Shown here: positions 35,122-42,637 of the stretch, piece by piece
How positions within the stretch are numbered: the stretch's first letter is position 1
Layout of the letters: each line of letters opens with the position of its first letter
Origin: Neoroseomonas eburnea
Lineage (GTDB): Bacteria > Pseudomonadota > Alphaproteobacteria > Acetobacterales > Acetobacteraceae
Direction of reading: 5' to 3'
NCBI RefSeq assembly: GCF_018129005.1
Contig: NZ_JAAEDL010000001.1
Coordinates: forward strand, 1-64,000
DNA: 64,000 bases
Position numbers and translations under genes: made by a program
Notes under the pieces: model-generated
What the model was told of the DNA's origin: nothing
The model's database searches: none
The model's input: the letters and a program-made list of their open reading frames with translations, nothing else

Positions 35122-36234
35122 ATGATGCAGACCTTCCAGCAGGATTGCGTGGAGCTGGCCTTTCGCCGGTATCGCCGCGGGGAAGTCGATCGGCGGACGC
35201 TGCTGGCCGGGCTTGGTGCGCTCGGCGTGCTGCCGCTGGCCGGCGGCAAGGCCGCCGCGCAGGAGGCGCGCCGCCTGGTGATGGTGAACTGGGGCGGCAT
35301 CGCCAACCAGGGCTTCGGCCGCTTCTACGGCGACCCCTTCGTCGCCGACAATCCGGGCTGGACCGTGGTGCAGGACAGCACGGGCCCCTCCGCCGGGCGC
35401 ATCCGCTCGATGGTCGAAAGCGGCCGCGTCACCTGGGACCTGTGCGATTCCTCGGCCGCCTCCTCGGTGCTGCTCGGGCGGCAGAACCTGGTGGCCAAGA
35501 TCGACTATTCGATCGTCGGCCGCGACAACGTCATCGCGCCGGGCTTCGTGCTGGAATACGGGGCCGCGCCGTATTCCTTCAGTTCCGTCCTCGCCTATGA
35601 CAGCGCGAAATTCCCCGATGGGGGGCCGACCTCCTGGGCGGATTTCTGGGACACGCGCAAATTCCCCGGCACCCGCCTGCTGCGCCGCGACGCGACGGCC
35701 ATGCTCGACGCGGCGCAGATGGCGCTCGGCAAGGACCCGGCCAATCTCTATCCGCTCGACGTGCGCGCCGCCCTGCGCAAGGTGCAGGAACTCCGGCGCA
35801 ACGCGGTGTTCTGGAGCAGCGGCAGCGAGAGCGAGCAGTTCCTGCGCACCGGCGAGGCGGTGATGGGCATCGTCTGGCACACCCGCGCCACCGTGCTCGA
35901 CAAGGAGACGAACGGCCGCATCAAGTTCATCTGGAACCAGGGCCTGCTGCAGCCGGGCATCATGGTGATCCCGCGCGGCAATCCGGGCGGCGAGATGGCG
36001 CAACGGCTGCTCGCCTCCATGCTGGCCAAGCCCGAACCGCAGGTCGGCCTGCTCGGCCTGCTCGGCAACGGCCCGACCAATCCGCGCGCGGCGGCGATGG
36101 TCCCGCAGGACCTGCGCCGCTTCAACCCGACCGATCCGGACAATGCCCGCCTGCAGGTCGTGATGGACGGCAACTGGTGGGGCGACAACTACCAGCGGGT
36201 GAATGCCGACTACATCGACACCATCACCGGCTGA
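35122..36234 (+). CDS. ABC transporter substrate-binding protein, polyamine (PotD) type
   Basis: This 370-aa periplasmic binding protein has a twin-arginine-like signal (DRRTLLAGLGALGVLPL, cleavage near GGKAAAQ at 42-47) and PotD-like lobes: VMVNWGGIANQGFGRFY, WDLCDSSAAS, TSWADFWDTRKFPGTRLL, and VMGIVWHTR. Ligands of this group include putrescine, spermidine and related cationic amines. ATG 35122 follows GAGGAGACAAG directly; ATG 35125 is equivalent. It is the first gene of a seven-gene operon to 41726. Confidence 0.88.
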   Translation: MMQTFQQDCVELAFRRYRRGEVDRRTLLAGLGALGVLPLAGGKAAAQEARRLVMVNWGGIANQGFGRFYGDPFVADNPGWTVVQDSTGPSAGRIRSMVESGRVTWDLCDSSAASSVLLGRQNLVAKIDYSIVGRDNVIAPGFVLEYGAAPYSFSSVLAYDSAKFPDGGPTSWADFWDTRKFPGTRLLRRDATAMLDAAQMALGKDPANLYPLDVRAALRKVQELRRNAVFWSSGSESEQFLRTGEAVMGIVWHTRATVLDKETNGRIKFIWNQGLLQPGIMVIPRGNPGGEMAQRLLASMLAKPEPQVGLLGLLGNGPTNPRAAAMVPQDLRRFNPTDPDNARLQVVMDGNWWGDNYQRVNADYIDTITG

Positions 36235-36243
36235 TCCGGCATC

Positions 36244-37182
36244 GTGATCCTGGTCGTGAAGTCGGGGGGCGAGAAGGCCCTCCCGGAATGGAAGGCGTGC
36301 TTCGCCGAGTTCGCCCCCGGTCTCGAGGTCCGCTGGTGGGACGATCCGGCGGTGGATCCCGCGCAGGTGGACTACGCCCTGGTGTGGGAGCCGGAGCCCG
36401 GGCGGCTCGCGCGCATGCCGAAGCTGCGCGCGATCTTCGGCTCCGGCGCCGGGGTGGATTCGATCGTCGCCGATCCGCACCTGCCGAAGGGCCTTCCGCT
36501 GGTCCGCTGCGTGCCGGAGGAGGCGACGCAGCGCATGGCGGAATTCGTCTGCTGGTCGGTGCTCGCCCTGAACAAGGGCGCGCGCCGGCTGGCTCTCGCC
36601 CAGGCACGCGCCGCCTGGGATTATTTCGAGCCGCCCTATGCTGCGGCCGAGCGCACTGTCGGCATCATGGGCCTCGGCGCGATGGGGATGCGCTCGGCGG
36701 AGGTGCTGCGCGCCGTCGGCATCCCGGTGGTCGGCTGGTCGCGCACGCGCAAATCCGTGGCCGGCGTCGAGTGCTTCGCCGGCGCCGACGAATTGCCGGC
36801 CTTCCTCGCCCGCAGCGAGGTGCTGGTGTGCCTGCTGCCGGCGACGCCGGAGACGCGCGGCCTGATCGCCGCGCCGCTGCTCGCGCGCCTGCCGCGCGGC
36901 GCGGGCCTGGTGCAGGTCGGGCGCGGCGTGCAGCAGGTGCTGCCCGACATCCTCGCCGCGCTGGATGACGGGCAACTGTCCGGCGCCGTGCTCGACGTCT
37001 TCGAGCAGGAGCCGCTGCCGGCCGACAGCCCCGCCTGGGCGCATCCCAAGGTCATCGTCACGCCGCATGTCGCGAGCCTGCCGAGCCGCCGCGAACGCGC
37101 CCGCTACGTCGCCGGCTGCATCGCGCGCTTCGAGCGCGGCGAACCCCTGCCCAATCTCTACGATCCCGAGAGAGGCTACTGA
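36244..37182 (+). CDS. 2-hydroxyacid dehydrogenase, glyoxylate/hydroxypyruvate reductase A-like
   Basis: This 312-aa D-isomer 2-hydroxyacid dehydrogenase has a GhrA-like N-terminus, a Rossmann motif MGLGAMGMRSAEVL in the nucleotide-binding domain, the catalytic Arg in VQVGRGVQQV, Glu in FEQEPLP and His in TPHVAS. It reduces glyoxylate, hydroxypyruvate or another 2-oxoacid with NAD(P)H. It starts with GTG 9 nt after the binding-protein stop and overlaps the next gene by one base (TGATG). Its presence inside a transporter operon implies that the imported compound yields a 2-oxoacid or hydroxyacid. Confidence 0.88.
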   Translation: MILVVKSGGEKALPEWKACFAEFAPGLEVRWWDDPAVDPAQVDYALVWEPEPGRLARMPKLRAIFGSGAGVDSIVADPHLPKGLPLVRCVPEEATQRMAEFVCWSVLALNKGARRLALAQARAAWDYFEPPYAAAERTVGIMGLGAMGMRSAEVLRAVGIPVVGWSRTRKSVAGVECFAGADELPAFLARSEVLVCLLPATPETRGLIAAPLLARLPRGAGLVQVGRGVQQVLPDILAALDDGQLSGAVLDVFEQEPLPADSPAWAHPKVIVTPHVASLPSRRERARYVAGCIARFERGEPLPNLYDPERGY

Positions 37183-37952
37183 TGCCGCTGCCGCCGCCCC
37201 CGGTGAAGCCGGACCCGAGCCGCATCCCGACCGAGCAGGAGGTGCGCGAGGATCTCGCCGCCGCCTATCGCCTGATCGCCCTGTTCGGCATGACGGACCT
37301 GGTCTTCACCCATCTCTCGGCGCGCCTGCCCGGCGAGGGCCACCGCTTCCTGGTCAACCCCTACGGCCTGCTGTTCGAGGAGATCACCGCCAGCAGCCTG
37401 GTGGTGGTCGATGCGGAGGGCGAGCCGATGCAGGAGACCTCCTGGCCGGTGAACCCGGCCGGCTTCGTCATCCATTCAGCCGTGCATCGCGAACGCGACG
37501 ACGCGATGTGCGTCATGCACACCCATACCCTCGCCGGCATGGCGGTGGCGGCGCAGTCCGGCGGGCTGCTGCCGCTCAACCAGATGAGCATGGAGTTCGA
37601 CGGCCGCGTCGCGCTGCACGACTATGAGGGAATCGCGGCGGACGACAACCTGTCGGAGCGCGAGCGCCTGGTCCGCGACCTCGGCGACCGGCCCTGCATG
37701 ATCCTGCGCCACCACGGGTTGCTGACCGTCGGTGCCACGGTCGCCGAGGCCTTCTACTGGATGTACTACCTGGAACAGGCCTGCCGCATCCAACTGGCGG
37801 CGCAATCCTCCGGCGCGCCGCTTGCGGTGCCGCCGGAAGCCGTGGTGCGCCGGGCGCGCGACCAGTTCGGCGACAGCCCGATCAAGGGCTGGCTGCCCTG
37901 GCAGGCGCTGAAACGGAAGCTCGACCGCGAGCAGCCGGACTACCGTTCGTGA
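37182..37952 (+). CDS. class II aldolase/adducin family protein
   Basis: This 256-aa protein has the zinc-dependent class II aldolase/adducin fold. The metal-binding histidines appear in CVMHTHTLAGMA and ILRHHGLLTVG, and the N-terminal ALFGMTDLVFTHLSAR motif is standard. Family members cleave sugar phosphates or act as decarboxylases; the substrate here is not evident. It overlaps its neighbours on both sides (TGATG before, 4-nt overlap after), a tightly coupled position between GhrA-like and PotA-like genes. Confidence 0.88.
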   Translation: MPLPPPPVKPDPSRIPTEQEVREDLAAAYRLIALFGMTDLVFTHLSARLPGEGHRFLVNPYGLLFEEITASSLVVVDAEGEPMQETSWPVNPAGFVIHSAVHRERDDAMCVMHTHTLAGMAVAAQSGGLLPLNQMSMEFDGRVALHDYEGIAADDNLSERERLVRDLGDRPCMILRHHGLLTVGATVAEAFYWMYYLEQACRIQLAAQSSGAPLAVPPEAVVRRARDQFGDSPIKGWLPWQALKRKLDREQPDYRS

Positions 37953-39052
37953 GCGACACCAAGGGACACGCGCTCGCGCTGCGCGGGCTGAGCAAGCGCT
38001 ACGGCGACTTCGTCGCGGTGAACGACGTGTCGCTCGAAGTGGGCAAGGGCGAGTTCCTCACCCTGCTCGGGCCGAGCGGTTCGGGCAAGACGACGATCCT
38101 GATGGCGATCGCCGGCTTCGTCGCGCCGTCCGACGGCGCCATCCTGCTCGACGGGCGGGACATCACGCCGCTGCCGCCGGAAAAGCGCGACTTCGGCATG
38201 GTCTTCCAGGGCTATGCGCTGTTCCCGCACATGACGGTGGCGGAGAACGTCGCCTTCCCGCTGCGCGTGCGCGGCATGTCGAAGGCGGATCGCGACGCCA
38301 AGGTGCGCGGGGCGCTGGATCTGGTGCAGCTCGCCGCCTTCGCGGACCGGCTGCCGAAGCAGCTCTCGGGCGGGCAGCAGCAGCGGGTGGCGCTCGCCCG
38401 CGCGCTGGTCTTCGATCCTGCGCTGCTGCTGCTGGATGAGCCGCTCTCGGCGCTCGACAAGAAGCTGCGCGCCGAGCTGCAGGAGGAGCTGAAGGCGCTG
38501 CATCAGCGCGTCGGGCGCACCTTCGTCAACGTGACGCATGACCAGGAGGAGGCGCTCTCCCTCTCCGACCGCATCGCCATCCTCAACCACGGACGGCTGG
38601 TGCAGGCGGGTGCTCCGGGGGAACTCTACGAGCGGCCGCGCACCCGCTTCGTCGCCGACTTCCTCGGCAAGTCGAACTTCCTCGAAGGCACGGTGCGCGG
38701 CGCGGCGCCGGGCGGCTTCGCGCTGGAGGCCGGGGCGGCGCGCCTGGCGGTCCGCCTGCCGGACGGTGCCGCGCCGCTGGCCGAGGGCAGCCGCAGCCTG
38801 CTCTCGCTGCGTCCCGAGAAGATCGCCCTGCTGGCCGAAGGCGACGCGGCGGAGAACGTGGCGGAGGGTCGCATCCTTGCCTTCGCCTATCTCGGCGCCG
38901 GCTTCTCGCTGCGCGTCGCGACGGAGCACCTGGGCGAGATCCGCGCCACCCTGCCCGCCTGGAAATCCCCGATCGCGCCGACCGAGGGGCTGCCCGTGCG
39001 GCTTGGCTGGTCGGCCGATGCCGCCGCGCCGGTCGAGGAGGACGCGGCATGA
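37949..39052 (+). CDS. ABC transporter ATP-binding protein, PotA type
   Basis: This 367-aa ATPase drives the importer. The Walker A is GPSGSGKTT (41-49), the Q-loop VFQGYALFPHMTV, the signature LSGGQQQR (139-146), and the Walker B LLLLDEP (159-165) is followed by the D-loop SALD. The C-terminal TOBE domain (about 240-360), typical of PotA/FbpC/CysA-like ATPases, may bind regulatory ligands. It starts with GTG overlapping the aldolase stop by 4 nt and overlaps the permease start by 4 nt. Confidence 0.93.
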   Translation: MSDTKGHALALRGLSKRYGDFVAVNDVSLEVGKGEFLTLLGPSGSGKTTILMAIAGFVAPSDGAILLDGRDITPLPPEKRDFGMVFQGYALFPHMTVAENVAFPLRVRGMSKADRDAKVRGALDLVQLAAFADRLPKQLSGGQQQRVALARALVFDPALLLLDEPLSALDKKLRAELQEELKALHQRVGRTFVNVTHDQEEALSLSDRIAILNHGRLVQAGAPGELYERPRTRFVADFLGKSNFLEGTVRGAAPGGFALEAGAARLAVRLPDGAAPLAEGSRSLLSLRPEKIALLAEGDAAENVAEGRILAFAYLGAGFSLRVATEHLGEIRATLPAWKSPIAPTEGLPVRLGWSADAAAPVEEDAA

Positions 39053-39894
39053 GCGCCGCCGGGCGGCCGGGTGCCGGCTGGTGGCTGCTGATCCTGCCGG
39101 CCTTCCTGCTGCTGGTGGTCTTCTACCTCGCGCCGATCGTGCAGGTACTGGCCATCAGCGTGACCGAGCCCGAGTTCGGCCTGGAGAACTATGAGCGGCT
39201 GCTCACCTCGTCGGCGGTGCAGCGGGTGATCTTCACCACCCTGCGCATCTGCATCATCACCACGGCGCTGGCATTGCTGCTCGGCTATGCCATTGCCTAT
39301 GCCATCACCCTGGCAAGCCCACGCGCGCGCGGCTGGTGGATCCTGGCGGTGCTGGTGCCGCTCTGGATCTCCGTGCTCGTGCGCGCCTTCGCCTGGGTGA
39401 CGCTGCTGCGCCGCCAGGGCCTGGTGAACAACACGCTGATGGAAGCGGGGCTGATCGGCGAGCCGCTGCCCCTGGTGTGGAACGAGTTCGGCATCGTCGT
39501 CGGCATGGTGCACTACATGGTGCCCTTCGCGGTGCTGCCGATGTTGTCGAGCATGCGGGAGATCGACCCGCGCCTGCTCGCTGCCGCACGCGGCCTCGGT
39601 GCGTCGCGCGGGGAGGTGTTCCGCCGCGTCTTCCTGCCGCTGTCGCTGCCGGGGGTGATCGCCTCCGGCGTGCTGGTCTTCATCTTCTCGCTCGGCTTCT
39701 ACATCACGCCGGCGATCCTTGGCGGCGGCAAGACGCTGATGGTCGCGGAGTGGATCAGCCTGCAGATCCTCGACCTGATCCGCTGGGGGCTCGGCACGAT
39801 GATGGCGACGGTGCTGGTGGTTGCCATCCTGGTCACGCTCGCGGTCTTCTCCCGCATCGTCGACCTGCGGCGCATCTTCGGGGCGGGGGCCTGA
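39049..39894 (+). CDS. ABC transporter permease, PotB type
   Basis: This 281-aa inner-membrane permease has about six transmembrane helices and the EAA-type coupling loop around LAAARGLGASRGEVFRRVFLP, which docks on the PotA-like ATPase. It is the first of two permeases, the PotB position of a polyamine-type importer. It starts by a 4-nt overlap with the ATPase gene and is followed 4 nt later by the second permease. Confidence 0.92.
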   Translation: MSAAGRPGAGWWLLILPAFLLLVVFYLAPIVQVLAISVTEPEFGLENYERLLTSSAVQRVIFTTLRICIITTALALLLGYAIAYAITLASPRARGWWILAVLVPLWISVLVRAFAWVTLLRRQGLVNNTLMEAGLIGEPLPLVWNEFGIVVGMVHYMVPFAVLPMLSSMREIDPRLLAAARGLGASRGEVFRRVFLPLSLPGVIASGVLVFIFSLGFYITPAILGGGKTLMVAEWISLQILDLIRWGLGTMMATVLVVAILVTLAVFSRIVDLRRIFGAGA

Positions 39895-39898
39895 TCCG

Positions 39899-40687
39899 AT
39901 GGATGGCGCCTATCGTCCCGGACCGTTTGGCCGTGGCCTCGCCTGGGCCACCGCGCTCTACCTGGTGCTGCCGATCCTGATCGTCGTGCCGGTGGCACTG
40001 ACCGATCAGCGCTATCTGTCGCTGCCGGAGGACGGGCTGTCGCTGCGGCATTTCGAGACGGTGCTGGCCTCGCCGGAATGGCTCGGCTCGATCTGGCAGT
40101 CCTTCACCATCGCGGTCGCAGCCACGATGCTGTCCGTCACGGCGGGGACGCTCTGCGCCATCGGCTGCTGGCGCATCTCCCGCCGCGCGACCGAGTTCGT
40201 GCGCGTGCTGATGCTGCTGCCGCTGATCATCCCGTCGATCGTCTACGCCATCGGGCTGTATCGCTACTTCGGTCCGCTCGGGTTGCTGGACCGCTTCCTC
40301 GGCGTGGTGCTCGCGCATGGGGTGACGGGGATCCCCTATGTGGTCATCACCGTCTCCACCGCGCTCGCCGCCTTCGACCCGCGCCTGGAGCAGGCGGCGC
40401 GCGGCATGGGGGCCTCGCTGTCGCAGACCCTGCGCTGGGTGATCCTGCCGCGCATCGCGCCGGGGATCTTCTCGGGCGCGATCTTCGCCTTCATCCACTC
40501 CTGGGATGAACTGGTGATGGTGCTGTTCATCGCCTCCCGCGACGTCTTCACGCTGCCGCGCCGGATCTGGGACGGCATCAACGAGAACCTCGATCCCGCC
40601 ATGGCGGCTGTTGCCGTGCTGCTGATCCTCTTCACCCTGCTGCTGCTGATGGCCGACCGCGCCCTGCGCCGGCGCAGCGAAGGCTGA
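39899..40687 (+). CDS. ABC transporter permease, PotC type
   Basis: This 262-aa permease also has six predicted helices; its EAA loop is LEQAARGMGASLSQTLRWVILP. Towards the end FIHSWDELVMVLFI is the conserved PotC segment. ATG 39899 is 4 nt after the PotB-like stop. With PotA-, PotB- and PotD-like genes it completes one importer. Confidence 0.92.
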   Translation: MDGAYRPGPFGRGLAWATALYLVLPILIVVPVALTDQRYLSLPEDGLSLRHFETVLASPEWLGSIWQSFTIAVAATMLSVTAGTLCAIGCWRISRRATEFVRVLMLLPLIIPSIVYAIGLYRYFGPLGLLDRFLGVVLAHGVTGIPYVVITVSTALAAFDPRLEQAARGMGASLSQTLRWVILPRIAPGIFSGAIFAFIHSWDELVMVLFIASRDVFTLPRRIWDGINENLDPAMAAVAVLLILFTLLLLMADRALRRRSEG

Positions 40688-40715
40688 CTGCAACCAACAA
40701 CGGGAGGAACGCGCC

Positions 40716-41726
40716 GTGTCCCGCGCGATGTCCGAGTTCGACCATCGCTACAACATGCTGATCGAGCGCTTCGCCTCGGAGCCTGAGCCCGCCTTCCACA
40801 GCACGAGCGAACAGGAGTTCGGCTGGGGCCGTCGCTGGGGCTGCAATTCCGACATCGGCCGCCTGCGCGTCGTGCTGATGCATCGTCCCGGCGAGGAGCT
40901 GAAGGTCCTCGACGGCCTGCCGCTGATCCCCGAACTCGGTGCCTTTGGCGACCCGAAGACGGGTGCCTATTGGCGTGGCGAATTCATCCCCCCGCTCGCC
41001 GAGCAGCAGGCCCAGCACGACGCCCTGGCTGCCGCCCTGCGGGAGGAAGGCGCCGAGGTGGTGATGCTGAACCGTGTCGCGCCGGGCCGGCACAAATCCG
41101 TCTACACGCGCGATTCCTGCATTGCGCTCGATGGCGGCGCCGTCGTCACCCGCATGGGCCCGCGCATCCGGCGGGGCGAGGAACGGCCGGTGACGGAAAC
41201 CCTCGCCGGGATCGGCATGCCCATCCTGCGCACCATCCACGGCACCGGGCTGATGGAGGGCGGGTCCTTCGCCTATGTCCGGCCGGACGTCGCGGTGATC
41301 GGCGTCTCCTCCCGCGTCAACGAGGAAGGGGCGCGGCAGATGGAGGAGGTGCTCGCCGTCCAGGGCACCCGCCTGATCCGCGTGCAGATCCCGGGCTACA
41401 GGCTGCATATCGACGGTGCCTTCGTGATGATCGACCACGACGTCGCGCTGGTGAACCCGGTGATCCTGCCCTTCGTCTTCATGGAGGAGCTGAAGCGCCT
41501 CGGCATCCGCATGATCCCGCTGAACAACGAGGATCCGTCCTGGGCGATCAACTGCCTGGCCGTCGCTCCGGGCCGCGTGCTGATGAGCGACCAGGTCGGC
41601 CCGCGCACGCAGGAGGCGCTGGACAAGGCCGGCATCAGCGTGCGGCTGGTGGCCTACGACAAGGTGTATCTCGGCGGGGGTGGCATCCATTGCTCGACGT
41701 CGCCGCTGGTGCGGGATCCGATCTGA
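40716..41726 (+). CDS. dimethylargininase/amidinotransferase-superfamily hydrolase
   Basis: This 336-aa guanidino-group modifying enzyme (arginine deiminase/DDAH/amidinotransferase superfamily) has the expected active-site set: Asp133 (YTRDSC), Glu181 (LMEGGSF), His231 with Asp233 (YRLHIDGAF) and the nucleophile Cys326 (GGGGIHCSTSP). It would hydrolyse a guanidine such as N,N-dimethylarginine, arginine or agmatine, or transfer its amidino group. GTG 40716 is preceded by GGGAGGA. As the last gene of the PotABCD-type operon it suggests that the imported solute carries a guanidino group, an inference that fits the cationic-amine transporter type. Confidence 0.85.
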   Translation: MSRAMSEFDHRYNMLIERFASEPEPAFHSTSEQEFGWGRRWGCNSDIGRLRVVLMHRPGEELKVLDGLPLIPELGAFGDPKTGAYWRGEFIPPLAEQQAQHDALAAALREEGAEVVMLNRVAPGRHKSVYTRDSCIALDGGAVVTRMGPRIRRGEERPVTETLAGIGMPILRTIHGTGLMEGGSFAYVRPDVAVIGVSSRVNEEGARQMEEVLAVQGTRLIRVQIPGYRLHIDGAFVMIDHDVALVNPVILPFVFMEELKRLGIRMIPLNNEDPSWAINCLAVAPGRVLMSDQVGPRTQEALDKAGISVRLVAYDKVYLGGGGIHCSTSPLVRDPI

Positions 41727-41732
41727 TGCCTT

Positions 41733-41867
41733 GAGAGGGGCGCTGCCCCTCTCAAACTCACCCCGCCAAAGGCCGAAAGGCCTTTGGAAACCACAACTTC
41801 GATCTCCGCGGGTCCAGGGGACCGCAGTCCCCTGGTGGGGGTGCTCGAGGGGGCAAAGCCCCCTCGA
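41733..41867. repeat. Family-2 hairpin repeat, most complete copy
   Basis: This element fills the convergent junction between the dimethylargininase-like gene and the RidA-like gene. In order it has a long first stem at 41733-41753, a central stem around 41766-41787 (CCAAAGGCC paired with GGCCTTTGG), a third stem around 41814-41835, and a last stem 41845-41854 with 41858-41867 (loop AAA). Order, spacing and parts of the sequence are the same as at 31274-31413, in the same orientation. A bidirectional terminator is the likely role. Confidence 0.82.
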
Positions 41868-41881
41868 TCCGGGCACCGAGG

Positions 41882-42637
41882 CTAGGCCGGCAGCACTCGC
41901 TCCACCGCAATGCCGCGGCAATCCATCTCGTAGTCCAATCCTTCGACCGGCGGCCGGCAATCCTGCCAGGTCAGCCCATGCCTGGCGGCGCCGCGGATGA
42001 CGATCTCCGCCGTCAGCGCCGGCGGCAGCGGATGCACGGTATAGGCCTGCACCCCACTGGTCTGCGCCCAGCCGAAGCCGAGCAGCCCCATCCGCCGCTC
42101 CATCTCTCCCAGCACCCAGTGCCCCTTGCGCAGCATCCCCTCGGGCGAGGTGTCGCCATGGGCGATGGTGTTCTCGCGATAGCTCCCCTTGCCCTCGGCG
42201 GACTCGCCGCTGCCGGCGACCGCGAAGGACGGCGCCGCATCCGGGTCCGGCACGGTGTAGCAGAAGGCGTGAAAGCTCGGCTCCACCGGCGGCGCGTGGC
42301 GCGGGCAGACATTGCTCCGTGCGACCGGGTTGCGCCCGTCGTGCAGCACCGCCCATTCGCCGAGCGTGCCGGCATAGCCGGTATTGAACTGCGCGAAGCC
42401 TTCCTCGGTGAAGGGCGCGGGGGAACGCAGTTCGCAGGCCGCGAAGGCGATGCGCGGCCGACCGATCGAATCCAGGAACGCCGCGATCCGCCGCCAGCCT
42501 TCGGCGAGCGGCACGGGATCGGCGAAGCGCGCGCGTTCCAGCCGGTAGCCGGGCAGGGCGGCAACGCCGGCGGAATACTGCATCACCGCGGGAATGAAGC
42601 GGTATCCCGCCGCCGGGATCGCGATCGTGTCCATCAC
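41882..42637 (-). CDS. RidA-like protein with two tandem domains (tentative)
   Basis: This 251-aa protein has no certain assignment. Both halves show RidA/YjgF-like patterns: the first has a helix EGWRRIAAFLDSIGRPRIAFAACELRS followed by EEGFAQFNTGY; the second has a sheet around FAVAGSGES, then MLRKGHWVLGEMERRMGLLGFGW and VQAYTVHPL. RidA proteins deaminate reactive enamines or imines, and some relatives are deaminases in aromatic breakdown. ATG 42637 overlaps the stop of the peptide-binding protein by 4 nt, so the pair is coupled. The RidA call is by pattern only. Confidence 0.55.
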   Translation of the reverse strand: MMDTIAIPAAGYRFIPAVMQYSAGVAALPGYRLERARFADPVPLAEGWRRIAAFLDSIGRPRIAFAACELRSPAPFTEEGFAQFNTGYAGTLGEWAVLHDGRNPVARSNVCPRHAPPVEPSFHAFCYTVPDPDAAPSFAVAGSGESAEGKGSYRENTIAHGDTSPEGMLRKGHWVLGEMERRMGLLGFGWAQTSGVQAYTVHPLPPALTAEIVIRGAARHGLTWQDCRPPVEGLDYEMDCRGIAVERVLPA

